Positions 12,398-23,232 of a stretch of 64,000 nt of DNA are shown piece by piece. Each line of letters opens with the position of its first letter. Positions within the stretch are counted from its first letter, which is position 1. The notes beneath the pieces are model-generated. The model saw only the letters and a program-made list of their open reading frames with translations. It did not search any database and had not been told where the DNA came from. Origin of the DNA: Ferrovum sp. JA12 (lineage in GTDB: Bacteria; Pseudomonadota; Gammaproteobacteria; Burkholderiales; Ferrovaceae); contig NZ_LJWX01000001.1 of the NCBI RefSeq assembly GCF_001431705.1, positions 310,001-374,000 of the forward strand. The letters run 5' to 3'. Both the position numbers and the translations under genes were made by a program.

Positions 12398-13315
12398 TTA
12401 AGAATTGGGTAAACGACCTAATAATAAATATTCCATTAACGCTTTTTGTACATGAAGACGGTTTTCCGCCTCATCCCAGACCACGCTTTGATTGCCCTCT
12501 AAGACTTCCCCTGAAACTTCTTCACCACGATGGGCTGGCAGGCAATGCATAAAGAGTGCATCGTCCTTAGCCTGTTGCATCAATAGGCTATTCACCTGAA
12601 AGGGAGCAAAGGCACTCTTGCGCTCTTCTGTTTCCTGTTCGAAACCCATACTGGTCCACACGTCCGTAGTGACTAAATCCGCTTGATTAACCGCCTCTAG
12701 GGGATCTTTAAATACTTGCAAATGGGAGAGCTCCTCCTCAGGAAATTGGCTAATATCAATGCCATATCCCTCTGGGGTAGAGACATGTAGCTGAAAATTA
12801 AATAAGTGCGCAGCCTGCAACCAAGTATTAGCCATATTGTTGCCATCACCAATCCAGGCCACCGTTTTACCACTCATTGAACCACGATGCTCAATAAAGG
12901 TAAAAATATCCGCCATAATCTGACAGGGATGATATTGATTCGTCAGCCCATTGATAACAGGCACCCGAGAGTAAGCAGAGAAACGTTCAATTATCGACTG
13001 ATCAAAGGTGCGAATCATCACCAAATCCACCATGCGTGAGATAACTCTTGCCACATCTTCAATAGGCTCACCGCGACCCAACTGTGTTTCACCAGTAGTA
13101 AGATTAATAGAAGAGCCCCCTAGCTGATGAATACCTGCTTCAAAGGAAACCCTTGTACGAGTACTTTGTTTTTCAAAGACCATGGCCAGCATACGGTCCT
13201 TTAATGGATGGTAAATGGCATAGGCCTTAAACATTGCCTTGATAACTTTTGCACGCTGAAAGAGATAATCAAACTCTTCCTTTGTAAAATCCTTTAGCTG
13301 CAGAAAATGTTTCAC
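12398..13315 (-). CDS. argF: Ornithine carbamoyltransferase
   Basis: Makes citrulline from ornithine and carbamoyl phosphate. 305 aa. The carbamoyl-phosphate loop STRTRVSFE is near residue 52, [14 protein letters not shown] and HPCQIMAD follow, and the ornithine-binding [11 protein letters not shown] is near residue 259. The start [11 protein letters not shown] is standard. It lies 4 bases after argD and before argG, so arginine steps five to seven are in pathway order on one transcript. Confidence 0.96.
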   Translation of the reverse strand: MKHFLQLKDFTKEEFDYLFQRAKVIKAMFKAYAIYHPLKDRMLAMVFEKQSTRTRVSFEAGIHQLGGSSINLTTGETQLGRGEPIEDVARVISRMVDLVMIRTFDQSIIERFSAYSRVPVINGLTNQYHPCQIMADIFTFIEHRGSMSGKTVAWIGDGNNMANTWLQAAHLFNFQLHVSTPEGYGIDISQFPEEELSHLQVFKDPLEAVNQADLVTTDVWTSMGFEQETEERKSAFAPFQVNSLLMQQAKDDALFMHCLPAHRGEEVSGEVLEGNQSVVWDEAENRLHVQKALMEYLLLGRLPNS

Positions 13316-13319
13316 AAGC

Positions 13320-14492
13320 TCACCCGTTTAAATAATCTTTAATTAGAGAGATCACTAAATCTACAATCTTTGTGGCTTCCTCTTGGTTGATAATAAGGGG
13401 AGGCAATAAACGTACCACTTTATCGGAGGTCACATTGATCAACAAACCCTGAGCTAAGCCGTGCGTCACTAACTCTGCACAGGGGCGATCCAACTCGATA
13501 CCTAACATAAGACCTTTTCCTCTAATATCCACCACCCCCAGGAGAGGTGATAACTCAGTAGTTAAGCGCTCTTTCATATACTGCCCCAAATGCGCCGCAT
13601 TGTGCAGAAGATTTTCCTCTGTCATAATTTCTAAGGTAGCCAGAGCAGCAGCACACACCAACGGGCCACCACCAAAGGTGGTACCGTGATTACCAGGCTT
13701 AAATACGTCGGTTGCTTTACCTGCAGCAAGACAAGCGCCAATGGGAACGCCTGAGCCCAAACCCTTGGCTAAGGCCAGCACATCAGGCTTCACGCCCATG
13801 TCTTCAAAGGCAAACCAGCCACCTGTACGACCAATCCCTGTTTGCACTTCATCGATCATGAAGAGCCAATCATGTTGATGACAGAGCTGGTTTAAGGCTT
13901 GAATATAGCTTGTATCAGCGACACGAATACCGCCCTCTCCCTGAATGGGCTCCAACAATACAGCGACAATATTACGATTATTTTGGGCTACAGCCTTCAC
14001 AGCGTCTAAGTCATTAAAAGGCACTCTCACAAAGCCTGCCACTAAAGGCTCAAAGCCTGCTTGGGCTTTACGACTGCCGGTCGCCGATAAGGTGGCAATA
14101 GTGCGTCCATGCCATGCTTTCTCCATCACAATGATAGTCGGCTGCTCTATACCTTTATGGTGGCCGTAAAGTCTAGCTAATTTAATCGCTGCTTCATTGG
14201 CTTCAGCGCCCGAGCTACAGAAAAACGCTTGGTCCATTTGTGCTATGGCACATAATTTATTGGCCAATTCCTCTTGTCTTAACACACGGTAAATATTCGA
14301 GGTATGAATAAGTTGTGCCGCCTGATCACTGATTGCTTTGACTAACTTTGGATGGGCGTGACCCACCCCGTTCACAGCGATCCCTGAGAGGGCATCCAGA
14401 TAAACACGGTCATTTTCATCCCACAACCACGCTCCCTTTCCTTTCACAAAAGCAATGGGTTGTCTTGCATAGGTATTCATCAAGTGGCTCAT
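13320..14492 (-). CDS. argD: Acetylornithine aminotransferase
   Basis: PLP-dependent transfer of an amino group to N-acetylglutamate semialdehyde. 390 aa. SGIAVNGVGHAHP near the N terminus, the cofactor region FIDEVQTGIGRTG (asp pairing with the pyridine nitrogen), and the Schiff-base lysine in LALAKGLGSGVPIGA are all present, with GTTFGGGPLVCAAA after. First gene of the arginine operon; the rpsT terminator hairpin lies 39 bases upstream of its start, so it should have its own promoter in that gap. Confidence 0.95.
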   Translation of the reverse strand: MSHLMNTYARQPIAFVKGKGAWLWDENDRVYLDALSGIAVNGVGHAHPKLVKAISDQAAQLIHTSNIYRVLRQEELANKLCAIAQMDQAFFCSSGAEANEAAIKLARLYGHHKGIEQPTIIVMEKAWHGRTIATLSATGSRKAQAGFEPLVAGFVRVPFNDLDAVKAVAQNNRNIVAVLLEPIQGEGGIRVADTSYIQALNQLCHQHDWLFMIDEVQTGIGRTGGWFAFEDMGVKPDVLALAKGLGSGVPIGACLAAGKATDVFKPGNHGTTFGGGPLVCAAALATLEIMTEENLLHNAAHLGQYMKERLTTELSPLLGVVDIRGKGLMLGIELDRPCAELVTHGLAQGLLINVTSDKVVRLLPPLIINQEEATKIVDLVISLIKDYLNG

Positions 14493-14530
14493 TACAACTT
14501 ACCTCAAAATGGTTAACTACAAATGAAATC

Positions 14531-14554
14531 GGCGACGATATTACTATCGCCGCC
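14531..14554 (-). terminator. Probable intrinsic terminator after rpsT
   Basis: Arms GGCGACGATA (14531-14540) and TATCGCCGCC (14545-14554) form a 10-bp stem with one G·T pair around a 4-base loop. On the minus strand the stem lies 29 bases after the rpsT stop and is followed by a modest T-rich stretch (GATTTCATTT). It would separate rpsT from the arginine operon. Confidence 0.6.
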
Positions 14555-14582
14555 GTCACGTGCTTAATTTAAACTGCGGGTA

Positions 14583-14849
14583 TTAAGCGGCCATTGATTT
14601 GACTGCAGCAGAAAGACGACTCTTAGTACGTGCAGCGGTATTTTTATGAATAATTTTTTTATCAGCGATACTATCAATGGTACTCACAGTATCCTTAAAA
14701 ACAGTCTGTGCAACAACTTTGTCGCCTGCTTCCACTGCTTTACGTACTTTTTTCACAGCCGTACGCAAGGTTGAGCGCAAAGACATATTGTGAGCGCGGG
14801 TTGCTTCAGCTTGGCGGGCACGTTTTTCCGCTTGAGCGGTATTAGCCAT
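14583..14849 (-). CDS. rpsT: 30S ribosomal protein S20
   Basis: Small-subunit protein binding the 5' domain of 16S rRNA. 88 aa from the ATG at 14849: [15 protein letters not shown], a highly basic helical protein ending [14 protein letters not shown] longer in-frame start exists 21 bases upstream, but AAGGAG sits 7-8 bases before 14849 and decides the start. Divergent from murJ, a conserved betaproteobacterial arrangement, here separated by an IS relic. Confidence 0.96.
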   Translation of the reverse strand: MANTAQAEKRARQAEATRAHNMSLRSTLRTAVKKVRKAVEAGDKVVAQTVFKDTVSTIDSIADKKIIHKNTAARTKSRLSAAVKSMAA

Positions 14850-14947
14850 GTGTGACTCCTTAAAAATCATTAAGTCTCAGAAAAGGGTAATTATTCTAAG
14901 ACACATAAATAGTGAACTGTGTATTTTAAATTATTTTCTATTAAAAA

Positions 14948-15244
14948 TCAATCCCTCACTACACTACCCTTAACGCCAAATAGAAACGTCTGCTTTTGCT
15001 GTTTCCCTTGCACCACGGTGTTGCGTCGTGTCAATGCCTTATCAACTTGGCCATTGATCAATTTGCCATCGGCCACCACCGACTGTCGTTTCGGTTTACC
15101 CTTGACGCTGGGAGTTAGGAATAAACGTATGTCGCGCGGTATCTTTTTCCCCAACAACCGGATCCAAGCCGTCAGACTCTCGTAGAGGATTTGATATGGG
15201 ATTGCCAGCTCAACAGGCTCCCTACCAGAAAGTCTTATGCTCAT
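14948..15244 (-). pseudogene. Relic of an insertion sequence related to the complete copy at 27.0-28.5 kb
   Basis: The minus-strand frame contains KPKRQSVVADGKLING and QVDKALTRRN, nearly the same as the C-terminal part of the transposase at 27.0 kb (KPERQSAVADGKSVN, ARVDKALTRRN). DNA similarity runs from about 14971 (AACGCCAAATAGAAACGTC, matching the end repeat of the IS) to about 15110. The stretch from 15111 to 15244 (MSIRLSGREPVELAIPYQIL...) is open in the same frame but I do not recognise it. The opposite IS end is missing, so it is a decayed, immobile fragment between rpsT and murJ. Confidence 0.7.
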
Positions 15245-15341
15245 CTGCCATCATTAACATGGCGATTAAGATCTTAAATACGGTAAGATAAGTGGACCTA
15301 ACAGCCTTATCAATAAACAATACTTGTTATTAACAATCACC

Positions 15342-16877
15342 ATGAATCTTATTAAAGCGTTAGCCCAAACCAGTAGTATGACGTTACTATCACGTATATT
15401 GGGCTACATTCGTGATGCCGTTATTGCTCATTCTTTTGGTGCAGGAGGCTTAACAGATGCTTTTTTTGTGGCTTTTAGGATTCCTAATCTATTACGTCGT
15501 CTTTTTGCTGAAGGCGCCTTCTCTCAAGCCTTTGTCCCACTGTTAGCTGACGTCAAAGCCCAACATGGCGACGAGTCTGCTAAAAGCCTCATCGATCATG
15601 TATCGAGCTTTCTTACTCTTGTAGTGTTTATCACAACTTTACTGGGTATTATCTTTGCTCCACAAGTTGTCTACTTATCCGCACCAGGGTTTAGAGCTGA
15701 CAGCGTCAAATTTCATACAACCGTTGATTTATTAAGAGTCACTTTTCCTTATATATTTTTTATTACCTTAGTATCTTTATCGGCAGGGATATTAAATACA
15801 TGGAATCGTTTCTGGATTCCAGCCTTCACACCTGTGTTATTAAATTTATCTTTTATTTTATGTGCCCTCTTCTTAGCCCCCCATCTTCATGCTCCCATCA
15901 TGGCATTAGCTTGGGGAGCATTGATGGGAGGGCTATTTCAACTACTCTTTCAAATTCCTTTCTTAAAACATATTAATATGTTGCCACGCTTTCGCTTGGC
16001 TTTACATGACCAAGGGGTTAGGCGAGTATTAAAACTGATGGCTCCTGCTATTATTGGCGTATCTGTTGGGCAAATCAGCTTATTAGTGAGCACTATTTTT
16101 GCTTCTTTTCTCCCCACAGGTAGCGTTTCCTGGTTATTTTATGCTGATCGATTAATGGAGTTTCCCACAGGGTTATTAGGTGCAGCCTTAGGTACTATTT
16201 TATTGCCCTCACTGGTTAAGCATCACAGTTTAGGTCATGAGGATCGCTATTCTGATTTACTGGATTGGGGTTTAAGACTAACCCTCGTATTAACGATTCC
16301 TGCGGCAGCGGCACTGGCCGTAGCGGGCATTCCTCTTATCAGTACGCTGTTTTTAAGAGGTGCTTTTATGGAGTCTGATGCCACTCAGGTTTACCATGCC
16401 TTGATCGCTTATAGTCTTGGTTTAACAGGGTTAATTGGTGTCAAAATTCTTGCTCCCGGGTTTTATGCCAGACAGGACATTAAAACTCCCGTCAAAATTG
16501 CTATTATGGTTCTCTTGATTACGCAAATAATGAATGCTCTCTTTATGCAATTTTTTGCTCATGCAGGTTTGGCTCTTGCCACAGGGTTAGGCGCATGTAT
16601 TAACGCCACCTGGCTATTACTAGGCTTAAAAAAACGCGGACTCTATCATGCTAAGGCAGGCTGGCCTCTCTATCTTTTTAAGATTGCTATGGCAACGCTC
16701 ATCATGAGTGCTATTTTGTGGTGGGGGCAAGGTAGCCCTTCGCTATGGTTAACAGGCAGTACTCTAGAACGGTTAATTAGATTAATCCCCTTGTTGACTA
16801 TTGCCGCAATAAGTTACTTTTTAAGTTTGTGGTTAATGGGGATACGTTTTCATCATTTCAAAAAAGAAGGAGCCTAA
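15342..16877 (+). CDS. murJ: Lipid II flippase MurJ
   Basis: Moves lipid II across the inner membrane for peptidoglycan synthesis. 511 aa with about 14 membrane segments of the MOP/MVF superfamily. Signatures: SRILGYIRDAVIAHSFG near residue 21 and the conserved AFRIPNLLRRLFAEGAFSQAFVP, both lining the central cavity. The ATG at 15342 is chosen over an upstream TTG/ATG because MNLIKALA is the family N terminus. The next feature downstream is an inverted repeat at about 17.01 kb, then convergent cysB. Confidence 0.95.
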   Translation: MNLIKALAQTSSMTLLSRILGYIRDAVIAHSFGAGGLTDAFFVAFRIPNLLRRLFAEGAFSQAFVPLLADVKAQHGDESAKSLIDHVSSFLTLVVFITTLLGIIFAPQVVYLSAPGFRADSVKFHTTVDLLRVTFPYIFFITLVSLSAGILNTWNRFWIPAFTPVLLNLSFILCALFLAPHLHAPIMALAWGALMGGLFQLLFQIPFLKHINMLPRFRLALHDQGVRRVLKLMAPAIIGVSVGQISLLVSTIFASFLPTGSVSWLFYADRLMEFPTGLLGAALGTILLPSLVKHHSLGHEDRYSDLLDWGLRLTLVLTIPAAAALAVAGIPLISTLFLRGAFMESDATQVYHALIAYSLGLTGLIGVKILAPGFYARQDIKTPVKIAIMVLLITQIMNALFMQFFAHAGLALATGLGACINATWLLLGLKKRGLYHAKAGWPLYLFKIAMATLIMSAILWWGQGSPSLWLTGSTLERLIRLIPLLTIAAISYFLSLWLMGIRFHHFKKEGA

Positions 16878-17007
16878 TCTCCAAGTCTTTTCACTTAATC
16901 TTTAAAATAAGGACCGCCACTCAAACTCTAGTCACCGCACTCACAACAGAGTGCTGGGTATTGGCTCTAACAATCTAAAGACTAGGTAGCGTAGATCATA
17001 ATTCAAT

Positions 17008-17038
17008 CCATTCCTTCAAAAATAGATCAAAGGAATGG
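17008..17038. terminator. Inverted repeat, possible bidirectional terminator
   Basis: CCATTCCTT (17008-17016) and AAGGAATGG (17030-17038) are perfect 9-base arms around a 13-base loop, in the space between the convergent genes murJ and cysB, 6 bases from the cysB stop. Neither strand shows a good T-run after the stem, so terminator activity is uncertain. Confidence 0.4.
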
Positions 17039-17043
17039 TTAAG

Positions 17044-17979
17044 TTAATTGTCATCACCTTCTTTAACAATTGCTTCTCGGACAATATCAGAAGTCAATTG
17101 TGGTGCAAATAGCTCGATGAAATCATAGGTATACTGTCGCAGAAAAGCACCGCGTCGAATACCAATACGGGTAGTACTGTTTTCAAAAAGATGACTGACA
17201 TCAATGGCTCTCAAACCACTATCACGTTCTTTATCGTAAGCCATCGCAGCAATTATCCCCACGCCCATATCAAGCTCAACATAAGTTTTAATCACATCTG
17301 CATCAAGAGCGGTGAGTACCATATTTGGAGTTAACTCTTCTCGCTCAAAGGCTTGATTGATTTTAGAGCGACCTGTGAATGAAAAATCGTAAGTAATTAA
17401 TGGATACTTCGCTAATTGTTTGAGAGTGATTTTTTTTTCCGCTAACAGAGGATGAGTAGGTTGCACCACTAGACAGCGATTCCACTGGTAACAGGGTAGA
17501 ACACATAAATCAGCAAATTGATCCATCCCTTCAGTAGCAATAGCAATATCCGCTTTTCCTGCTACCACCTCTTCAGACACATCTATGGGGTTTCCCTGAT
17601 GCAGAACTAATTTTACGAGCGGATAACGCTGTGCAAATTGATGAATAATAGGAGGCAACACATAACGTGCTTGCGTATGGGTGGTTGCGATAGTGAGGCT
17701 TCCTGCGCTTTCATGACTAAATTCACGTCCTGCCTCAAGTAAATTTTTTGCTTCCAACAAAACATTTTGTGCCATTTTAACTATACGTACCCCAGGTTCT
17801 GTAATCCCAACAATACGTTTACCATTGCGCACAAAGACATCCACTCCAAGTTCTTCTTCCAGTAAACGAATTTGTTTACTAATTCCAGGTTGAGAGGTAT
17901 GAAGGTTCTCAGCAGCCTGTGACACATTAAGTCCTGCTTGAGCCACTTCCACAAGATATCTTAATTGTTGTAATTTCAT
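17044..17979 (-). CDS. cysB: CysB-type LysR transcriptional regulator
   Basis: LysR-family activator of sulfate assimilation, normally sensing N-acetylserine. 311 aa. The N-terminal helix-turn-helix reads LRYLVEVAQAGLNVSQAAENLHTSQPGISKQIRLLEEELG, with the CysB/Cbl-specific opening MKLQQLRYLVEV and GLNVSxAAE. The effector-binding domain includes TTHTQARYVLPP, a CysB-subgroup signature. It is divergent from a TauE/SafE exporter across 108 bases, so it probably controls that gene and itself. Confidence 0.9.
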   Translation of the reverse strand: MKLQQLRYLVEVAQAGLNVSQAAENLHTSQPGISKQIRLLEEELGVDVFVRNGKRIVGITEPGVRIVKMAQNVLLEAKNLLEAGREFSHESAGSLTIATTHTQARYVLPPIIHQFAQRYPLVKLVLHQGNPIDVSEEVVAGKADIAIATEGMDQFADLCVLPCYQWNRCLVVQPTHPLLAEKKITLKQLAKYPLITYDFSFTGRSKINQAFEREELTPNMVLTALDADVIKTYVELDMGVGIIAAMAYDKERDSGLRAIDVSHLFENSTTRIGIRRGAFLRQYTYDFIELFAPQLTSDIVREAIVKEGDDN

Positions 17980-17988
17980 TGGAGGTCG

Positions 17989-18048
17989 ATCCTATATAAC
18001 ATTTAGTTTTATAGAAAAAAGATAATATTCCTTAATATTTTATAGGAT
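17989..18048. promoter_or_regulatory. Shared cysB / exporter intergenic region with inverted repeat
   Basis: The A+T-rich space between the divergent cysB and tauE-like genes holds inverted 8-mers ATCCTATA (17989-17996) and TATAGGAT (18041-18048). Between them is GATAATATTCCTTAATATTT, with several T-N11-A spacings expected of LysR-type sites. It is a reasonable place for CysB autoregulation; no site is proven. Confidence 0.4.
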
Positions 18049-18087
18049 TGATGGTTAACATGTCTTTTTATTTTGGTTACACAAGAC

Positions 18088-18861
18088 ATGCATTGGTCTT
18101 ACGCCCTGTCTGGGTTATTAGGTGGATTTCTAGTCGGATTAACCGGAGTGGGCGGTGGATCCTTGATGACCCCTTTACTCATTTTAGTATTTAAAATCAA
18201 TCCTTTGAGCGCAGTGGGGACGGATCTTCTTTACGCGGCAATTACCAAACTCAGCGGTACTCTCATTCATCATCGTAAAAAAAATATTGATTGGCACGCT
18301 GTGACTTATTTAAGTTTAGGCAGTATTCCAGCCTCTCTCATTACCCTGTCATTAGCTGGTAGTCGTTGGCATCAGGAGAGTTTCCGAGGAGCCATTCGCT
18401 ACTCTTTAGCGCTTGCTTTGTTTCTTACCGCTTTAGCCTTGTTGTGGGGTTGGCGCAACCTTTATCGCCGCGAAGACACCATTAAACTAGCCAAAGAGAT
18501 TCCTTATAAGCGTCCTATCTCAATTGTTATAGGGATGATCATTGGTTCGTTAGTAACCCTATCCTCAGTGGGCGCGGGGGCAGTAGGAACCACGGCTCTT
18601 CTACTTTTATACCCAAAGCTCCCTTTATCAAAGATAATTGGCACAGATATCGCCCATGCCATCCCCATCACTCTGATTGCCGGCATGGGGCATTTGGCTC
18701 TAGGGGAAATTAACTTTTCATTACTCGTTAATTTATTAATTGGTTCCATTCCAGGTATTTGGCTTGGTACCCAACTAAATAGCAAAATTTCAGAGAAAAT
18801 CACTCGTCCTCTACTCGCTATTCTCCTAGCCGGCATTGCTTTCAAGCTCGTATTGAATTAA
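18088..18861 (+). CDS. TauE/SafE-family anion (sulfite/sulfonate) exporter
   Basis: About 257 aa, 7-8 hydrophobic segments. The family repeat GLTGVGGGSLMTPLLI near the N terminus and its second copy GSLVTLSSVGAGAVGTTALLLLY are clear, with IGTDIAHAIP between later helices. The start is uncertain: ATG 18088 or TTG 18073, neither with a strong ribosome binding site. Family members export sulfite, sulfoacetate or related anions. The divergent cysB supports a sulfur role. Confidence 0.85.
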   Translation: MHWSYALSGLLGGFLVGLTGVGGGSLMTPLLILVFKINPLSAVGTDLLYAAITKLSGTLIHHRKKNIDWHAVTYLSLGSIPASLITLSLAGSRWHQESFRGAIRYSLALALFLTALALLWGWRNLYRREDTIKLAKEIPYKRPISIVIGMIIGSLVTLSSVGAGAVGTTALLLLYPKLPLSKIIGTDIAHAIPITLIAGMGHLALGEINFSLLVNLLIGSIPGIWLGTQLNSKISEKITRPLLAILLAGIAFKLVLN

Positions 18862-19005
18862 CTAGATGAGTTGAGAAGAGCCTCTGCACTCTATGCGCAA
18901 AGGGTTTACCTTTAAACAATTTATAAAAAGGATACAGGACACTATAGAATTCAGTTCAGACAAAAACGCCAAGAAACGTTAAAATTACATATTTTACGTC
19001 TTAAG

Positions 19006-19938
19006 ATGCACATTCATTTAGGGTTATCTCAACCCTTAACCAACTTTTGTGCCTTAACCATAGGCAACTTTGACGGAGTCCATTTAGGTCATCAAATGAT
19101 GATCGAACAAGTGGTAACTCAGGCACGAGCACGTCATTTAGATAGTGTGGTCATGACCTTTGAACCCCATCCTAAAGATTTTTTCGCTCCTCAATTCAGT
19201 CAACCTCGTTTAACTAGCCTAAGAGAAAAAATTGAATTACTTGAAGCGGTCAATGTAGATCACGTGGTGATTTTACGCTTTAATCATGATTTAGCTAACA
19301 CCTCAGCAGAAGAATTCGTTAATCGCATCCTCAATCAACAACTGCATACCCGTTATTTACTGGTTGGTGATGATTTTCGTTTTGGCGCCAAACGACAAGG
19401 AGATTTTGCTTATCTCGCTACCCGTTCTAAAGAATCAGGCTTTATCTGTGAATCTATGAACAGCCATAAGGTGGGACAAGAACGCGTGTCAAGTAGCGCT
19501 ATTCGTGAAGCCTTACAGCACGGTCTACTAGACACTGCTCGCAAACTACTAGGTCGTCCTTTCTTTATCAGTGGGCGTGTAGCCTTTGGTAAACAATTAG
19601 GCAGAACCATAGGCTATCCCACAGCCAATATCCCTTTGGGGAGAAGAATACCCCCATTACAAGGTATTTTTGCTGTTACAGTAGAGGGACTAAATAAAGA
19701 GTCACTTAAAGGGGTAGCCAGTCTTGGAACCAGACCTTCGGTAGAATCCAACCATGAACCTTGGTTAGAGGTTCACCTCTTTAATTTTAATGAGACCATT
19801 TATGGTCAACGGATTCATGTCAATTTTTATCATAAGATACGTGATGAAGCAGAATTCACTACTCTTGATGCTTTGATTAAACAAATTGATTCAGACGCTG
19901 AACAAGCAAAAGCCTACTTTACATCACACACACTATGA
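19006..19938 (+). CDS. ribF: Bifunctional riboflavin kinase / FAD synthetase
   Basis: Makes FMN from riboflavin and then FAD. 310 aa: N-terminal nucleotidyltransferase domain with [15 protein letters not shown] (HxGH type) at about residue 19, and C-terminal flavokinase domain with [15 protein letters not shown] (residue ~192) and [12 protein letters not shown]. The stop overlaps the ileS start by 4 bases (ATGA). ribF-ileS-lspA is a conserved order. Confidence 0.95.
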   Translation: MHIHLGLSQPLTNFCALTIGNFDGVHLGHQMMIEQVVTQARARHLDSVVMTFEPHPKDFFAPQFSQPRLTSLREKIELLEAVNVDHVVILRFNHDLANTSAEEFVNRILNQQLHTRYLLVGDDFRFGAKRQGDFAYLATRSKESGFICESMNSHKVGQERVSSSAIREALQHGLLDTARKLLGRPFFISGRVAFGKQLGRTIGYPTANIPLGRRIPPLQGIFAVTVEGLNKESLKGVASLGTRPSVESNHEPWLEVHLFNFNETIYGQRIHVNFYHKIRDEAEFTTLDALIKQIDSDAEQAKAYFTSHTL

Positions 19939-22769
19939 CTGATTATAAAAAAACACTTAATTTACCCGATACCACCTTCGCTATGCGTGCGGATCTTGCA
20001 AAGCGTGAACCGCAATGGATTCAACGCTGGATGGAGCAAAAACGTTATCAACAATTACGCCAAATCACCCAAGGTCGTCCTAAATATATTCTTCATGACG
20101 GCCCACCCTATGCGAATGGTGATATTCATATTGGTCATGCTGTTAATAAAATTCTAAAAGATATCATTATTAAGAGTAAAACTCTCTCTGGTTTTGATGC
20201 GCCTTATATTCCAGGGTGGGACTGCCATGGTTTACCTATTGAATTACAAGTAGAAAAAAAACACGGTAAAAACATCGATGCCAAACAATTCAGACAATTG
20301 TGCCGCACTTATGCTCTTGAGCAAGTAACTAAACAAAAAGCGGATTTTATTCGCCTTGGCGTGAGTGCTGACTGGGATAACCCTTATCTCACGCTTTCTC
20401 CGGCAACAGAGGCTAATATTGTTAGATCCTTAAGTCAGTTATGGCAACGAGGCTATCTTCATCAAGGCCAAAAACCTGTTAATTGGTGCTTAGATTGCGG
20501 CTCGGCTTTGGCTGAGGCAGAAGTGGAATATGAAAACAAAATCTCTCCTGCTGTTGATGTGGGGTTTACTGTTACTAATAAAAAAGATTTAGAAGAAAAA
20601 CTGCACCTATCACTCAATGATAAACCTATTTTAGCCGTCATATGGACCACGACTCCTTGGACATTACCTGGCAACGAAGCGGTATGCGTTAATCCAGAAC
20701 TCCCCTACAGCCTAATAGAAACGAATAATAATTATTTATTGCTAGCCAGTGATTTAGTTAAGGACTGTCTTCTCCGTTATCAATTATCAGGAAACACTAT
20801 TGCAAGCATGCCAGGGCGTGAATTAGAAGGACTACTTCTTACTCACCCACTCTTTGATAAACAAGTCCCCATGATTTTAGGGGATCATGTATTCGCTGAT
20901 TCTGGAACAGGGTTAGTTCATACCGCTCCTGCTCATGGTATGGATGACTATATAGTTGGGCTTCGTTATCAATTACCTGTGAAAAGCCCTGTCGCCGATA
21001 ATGGTTGCTTCATAGAGGGGACACCTCTAGTGGCTGGGCAGTTTGTATGGAAAGCGAATCCTATTATTGTGGCTAAACTAACAGAAACCAAACATTTATT
21101 AGCACACAATGAATTTAATCATAGTTATCCCCATTGCTGGAGACATAAAACACCGATTATCTTTAGAGCTACAGCACAATGGTTCATTACCATGGATAAT
21201 CAACCTGAGCATTCCCCTTCCCTCAGAGCTACTGCCTTAAAAGAAGTAGGAAACACCGCCTTTTTTCCACATTGGGGACAAGCGCGACTCAAAGCCATGA
21301 TTGAAAACCGTCCCGACTGGTGCGTCTCGAGGCAACGCGCTTGGGGAGTACCTATCCCCTTTTATGTGCACAAACAAACAGGTGAACTTCATCCCAATAC
21401 TAAAGAAATTACTGAGAAAATTGCTCAGCGTATTGAAACTGAGGGAATTGACGCTTGGTTTGATGCCGCCATTGATGAGTTATTGGGAGATGACGCCCAA
21501 CATTATCGAGCCCTTAAGGACACCTTAGATGTTTGGTTTGATTCAGGAACCACACATTTTTCAGTACTCGATCAACGCGCAGAAGTTCACAGCCCTGCGG
21601 ATCTGTATTTGGAAGGGTCGGATCAACATCGTGGTTGGTTTCAGTCCTCTCTGCTCACATCAGTTGGGATGAAATCTCACGCACCCTATAAAGCACTTCT
21701 CACCCACGGTTTTGTGGTGGACGGTGAAGGCCGTAAAATGAGTAAGTCTCTCGGCAATGTGATCTTTCCTCAAGAAGTGATCAAAAATCTGGGGGCTGAT
21801 AACTTACGCCTGTGGGTTGCTAGCACAGATTATTCGGGAGAGCTTAATTTATCCGATGAAATTTTAAAACGTGTGGTGGAGTCTTATCGACGTATTAGAA
21901 ATACCTTACGTTTTTTATTGGCCAACATCTCTGATTTTGATATCCATACACACGCCACTCCGGTAGAGAACTGGTTAGACATTGATCGTTACGCCGTATG
22001 TTTGACCACAGCGCTTCAGGAAGAAATTAAAGGCTACTATGAACGCTTTGAGTTCCACTTGGTAGCGCAACGAATCCAAACTTTCTGCTCTGAGGATTTG
22101 GGCGGTTTCTACCTTGACATTCTGAAGGATAGACTCTACACCTCTCACGTGAACAGTGCAGCTCGACGCTCAGCGCAAACAGCTTTATTTCATATCACTC
22201 ATGCATTACTGCGCTGGATAGCGCCCATTCTAACCTTTACCGCTGAAGAGGCTTGGCTTACTATTCATCAACAACCCGAAGAATCGGACATGTCAATTTT
22301 TCATGAACAATGGTATTGCATGCCAGTCATCAATAATGCCACCGTGACTCTTCAAGAATGGATGACCATAAGAGAGTTGCGATCTTTAGTCCAAAAACAA
22401 TTAGAGCAAGCAAGAACTGAGGGCTCAATTGGATCCTCATTGAAAGCGGAGGTAGAGCTATATGTTGATTCCACACTACTGGCGTTTCTACAGCCCGTCC
22501 AAGACGACTTACGCTTTATTCTGATCACTGCCGAGGTAAGTCTTCATCCATTGGCACAACCAGAGCTTGAGGGGCCATCTGTAATTGACATCGCTTGTAA
22601 CAGTCAAACTAGCCGTTTTAAGGTATCTGTGAAAGCCAGTGATCATCAAAAATGTGAACGCTGCTGGCACTATCGTTTTGACGTTGGTCAGGACAGTGTT
22701 CACCCCCTACTGTGTGGGCGCTGCATTAAAAATATTGCTGGCCAACAAGAAAATCGTCACTATGCGTAA
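19935..22769 (+). CDS. ileS: Isoleucyl-tRNA synthetase
   Basis: Class I synthetase, 944 aa, full-length bacterial type. HIGH motif in [18 protein letters not shown] near residue 62; KMSKS in [11 protein letters not shown] near residue 604; the CP1 editing domain ([29 protein letters not shown]) lies between. The C terminus carries the four-cysteine zinc finger CERCWHYR ... CGRC. The 3' end overlaps lspA by 8 bases. Confidence 0.97.
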   Translation: MTDYKKTLNLPDTTFAMRADLAKREPQWIQRWMEQKRYQQLRQITQGRPKYILHDGPPYANGDIHIGHAVNKILKDIIIKSKTLSGFDAPYIPGWDCHGLPIELQVEKKHGKNIDAKQFRQLCRTYALEQVTKQKADFIRLGVSADWDNPYLTLSPATEANIVRSLSQLWQRGYLHQGQKPVNWCLDCGSALAEAEVEYENKISPAVDVGFTVTNKKDLEEKLHLSLNDKPILAVIWTTTPWTLPGNEAVCVNPELPYSLIETNNNYLLLASDLVKDCLLRYQLSGNTIASMPGRELEGLLLTHPLFDKQVPMILGDHVFADSGTGLVHTAPAHGMDDYIVGLRYQLPVKSPVADNGCFIEGTPLVAGQFVWKANPIIVAKLTETKHLLAHNEFNHSYPHCWRHKTPIIFRATAQWFITMDNQPEHSPSLRATALKEVGNTAFFPHWGQARLKAMIENRPDWCVSRQRAWGVPIPFYVHKQTGELHPNTKEITEKIAQRIETEGIDAWFDAAIDELLGDDAQHYRALKDTLDVWFDSGTTHFSVLDQRAEVHSPADLYLEGSDQHRGWFQSSLLTSVGMKSHAPYKALLTHGFVVDGEGRKMSKSLGNVIFPQEVIKNLGADNLRLWVASTDYSGELNLSDEILKRVVESYRRIRNTLRFLLANISDFDIHTHATPVENWLDIDRYAVCLTTALQEEIKGYYERFEFHLVAQRIQTFCSEDLGGFYLDILKDRLYTSHVNSAARRSAQTALFHITHALLRWIAPILTFTAEEAWLTIHQQPEESDMSIFHEQWYCMPVINNATVTLQEWMTIRELRSLVQKQLEQARTEGSIGSSLKAEVELYVDSTLLAFLQPVQDDLRFILITAEVSLHPLAQPELEGPSVIDIACNSQTSRFKVSVKASDHQKCERCWHYRFDVGQDSVHPLLCGRCIKNIAGQQENRHYA

Positions 22770-23232
22770 AATCACACTCTACTTTGTTATTGTTTTACTG
22801 GTTATCAGCGTGGATCAATGGACAAAGAGCTGGGTATCAGCGCACTTAATTCCTTATCAAGGAATGATCACCATAAATGCCTTCTTCAATATTGTATTAG
22901 CTAAAAATCCAGGAGCCGCCTTTAGTTTATTGGCTAACGCAGGCGGTTGGCAACGTTATTTCTTCACCGCCATTGCCATGGCAGCTGTATTATGGTTATT
23001 AATATTAATTTATCGACATCAGCAAGAAAGGTTTTTTTCCAGTGGTTTAAGCTTGATTCTTGGTGGGGCCCTCGGTAATCTAATTGATCGTTTACACACA
23101 GGAGTTGTCACAGACTTTATTCAGTGGCACGTAGGAGAGCATTATTGGCCCTCTTTTAACCTGGCTGATTCCGCCATTACCCTAGGGGTAATATGTCTAA
23201 TATTGGATGGTTTTTCTAAAAAAAATGACTGA
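22762..23232 (+). CDS. lspA: Lipoprotein signal peptidase (SPase II)
   Basis: Removes signal peptides from diacylglyceryl-prolipoproteins such as the BON lipoprotein and the small lipoprotein at 30 kb. 156 aa with four membrane segments. The catalytic aspartates lie in [16 protein letters not shown] and [18 protein letters not shown] is also conserved. ATG 22762 gives the family N terminus ([20 protein letters not shown]) although the frame is open further upstream inside ileS. The stop overlaps the next gene by 8 bases. Confidence 0.95.
   Translation: MRKITLYFVIVLLVISVDQWTKSWVSAHLIPYQGMITINAFFNIVLAKNPGAAFSLLANAGGWQRYFFTAIAMAAVLWLLILIYRHQQERFFSSGLSLILGGALGNLIDRLHTGVVTDFIQWHVGEHYWPSFNLADSAITLGVICLILDGFSKKND

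Noticed and set aside
14348-14572. Plus-strand frame across the argD start
   Set aside because: Antisense to argD and across the rpsT terminator; no signal or similarity.
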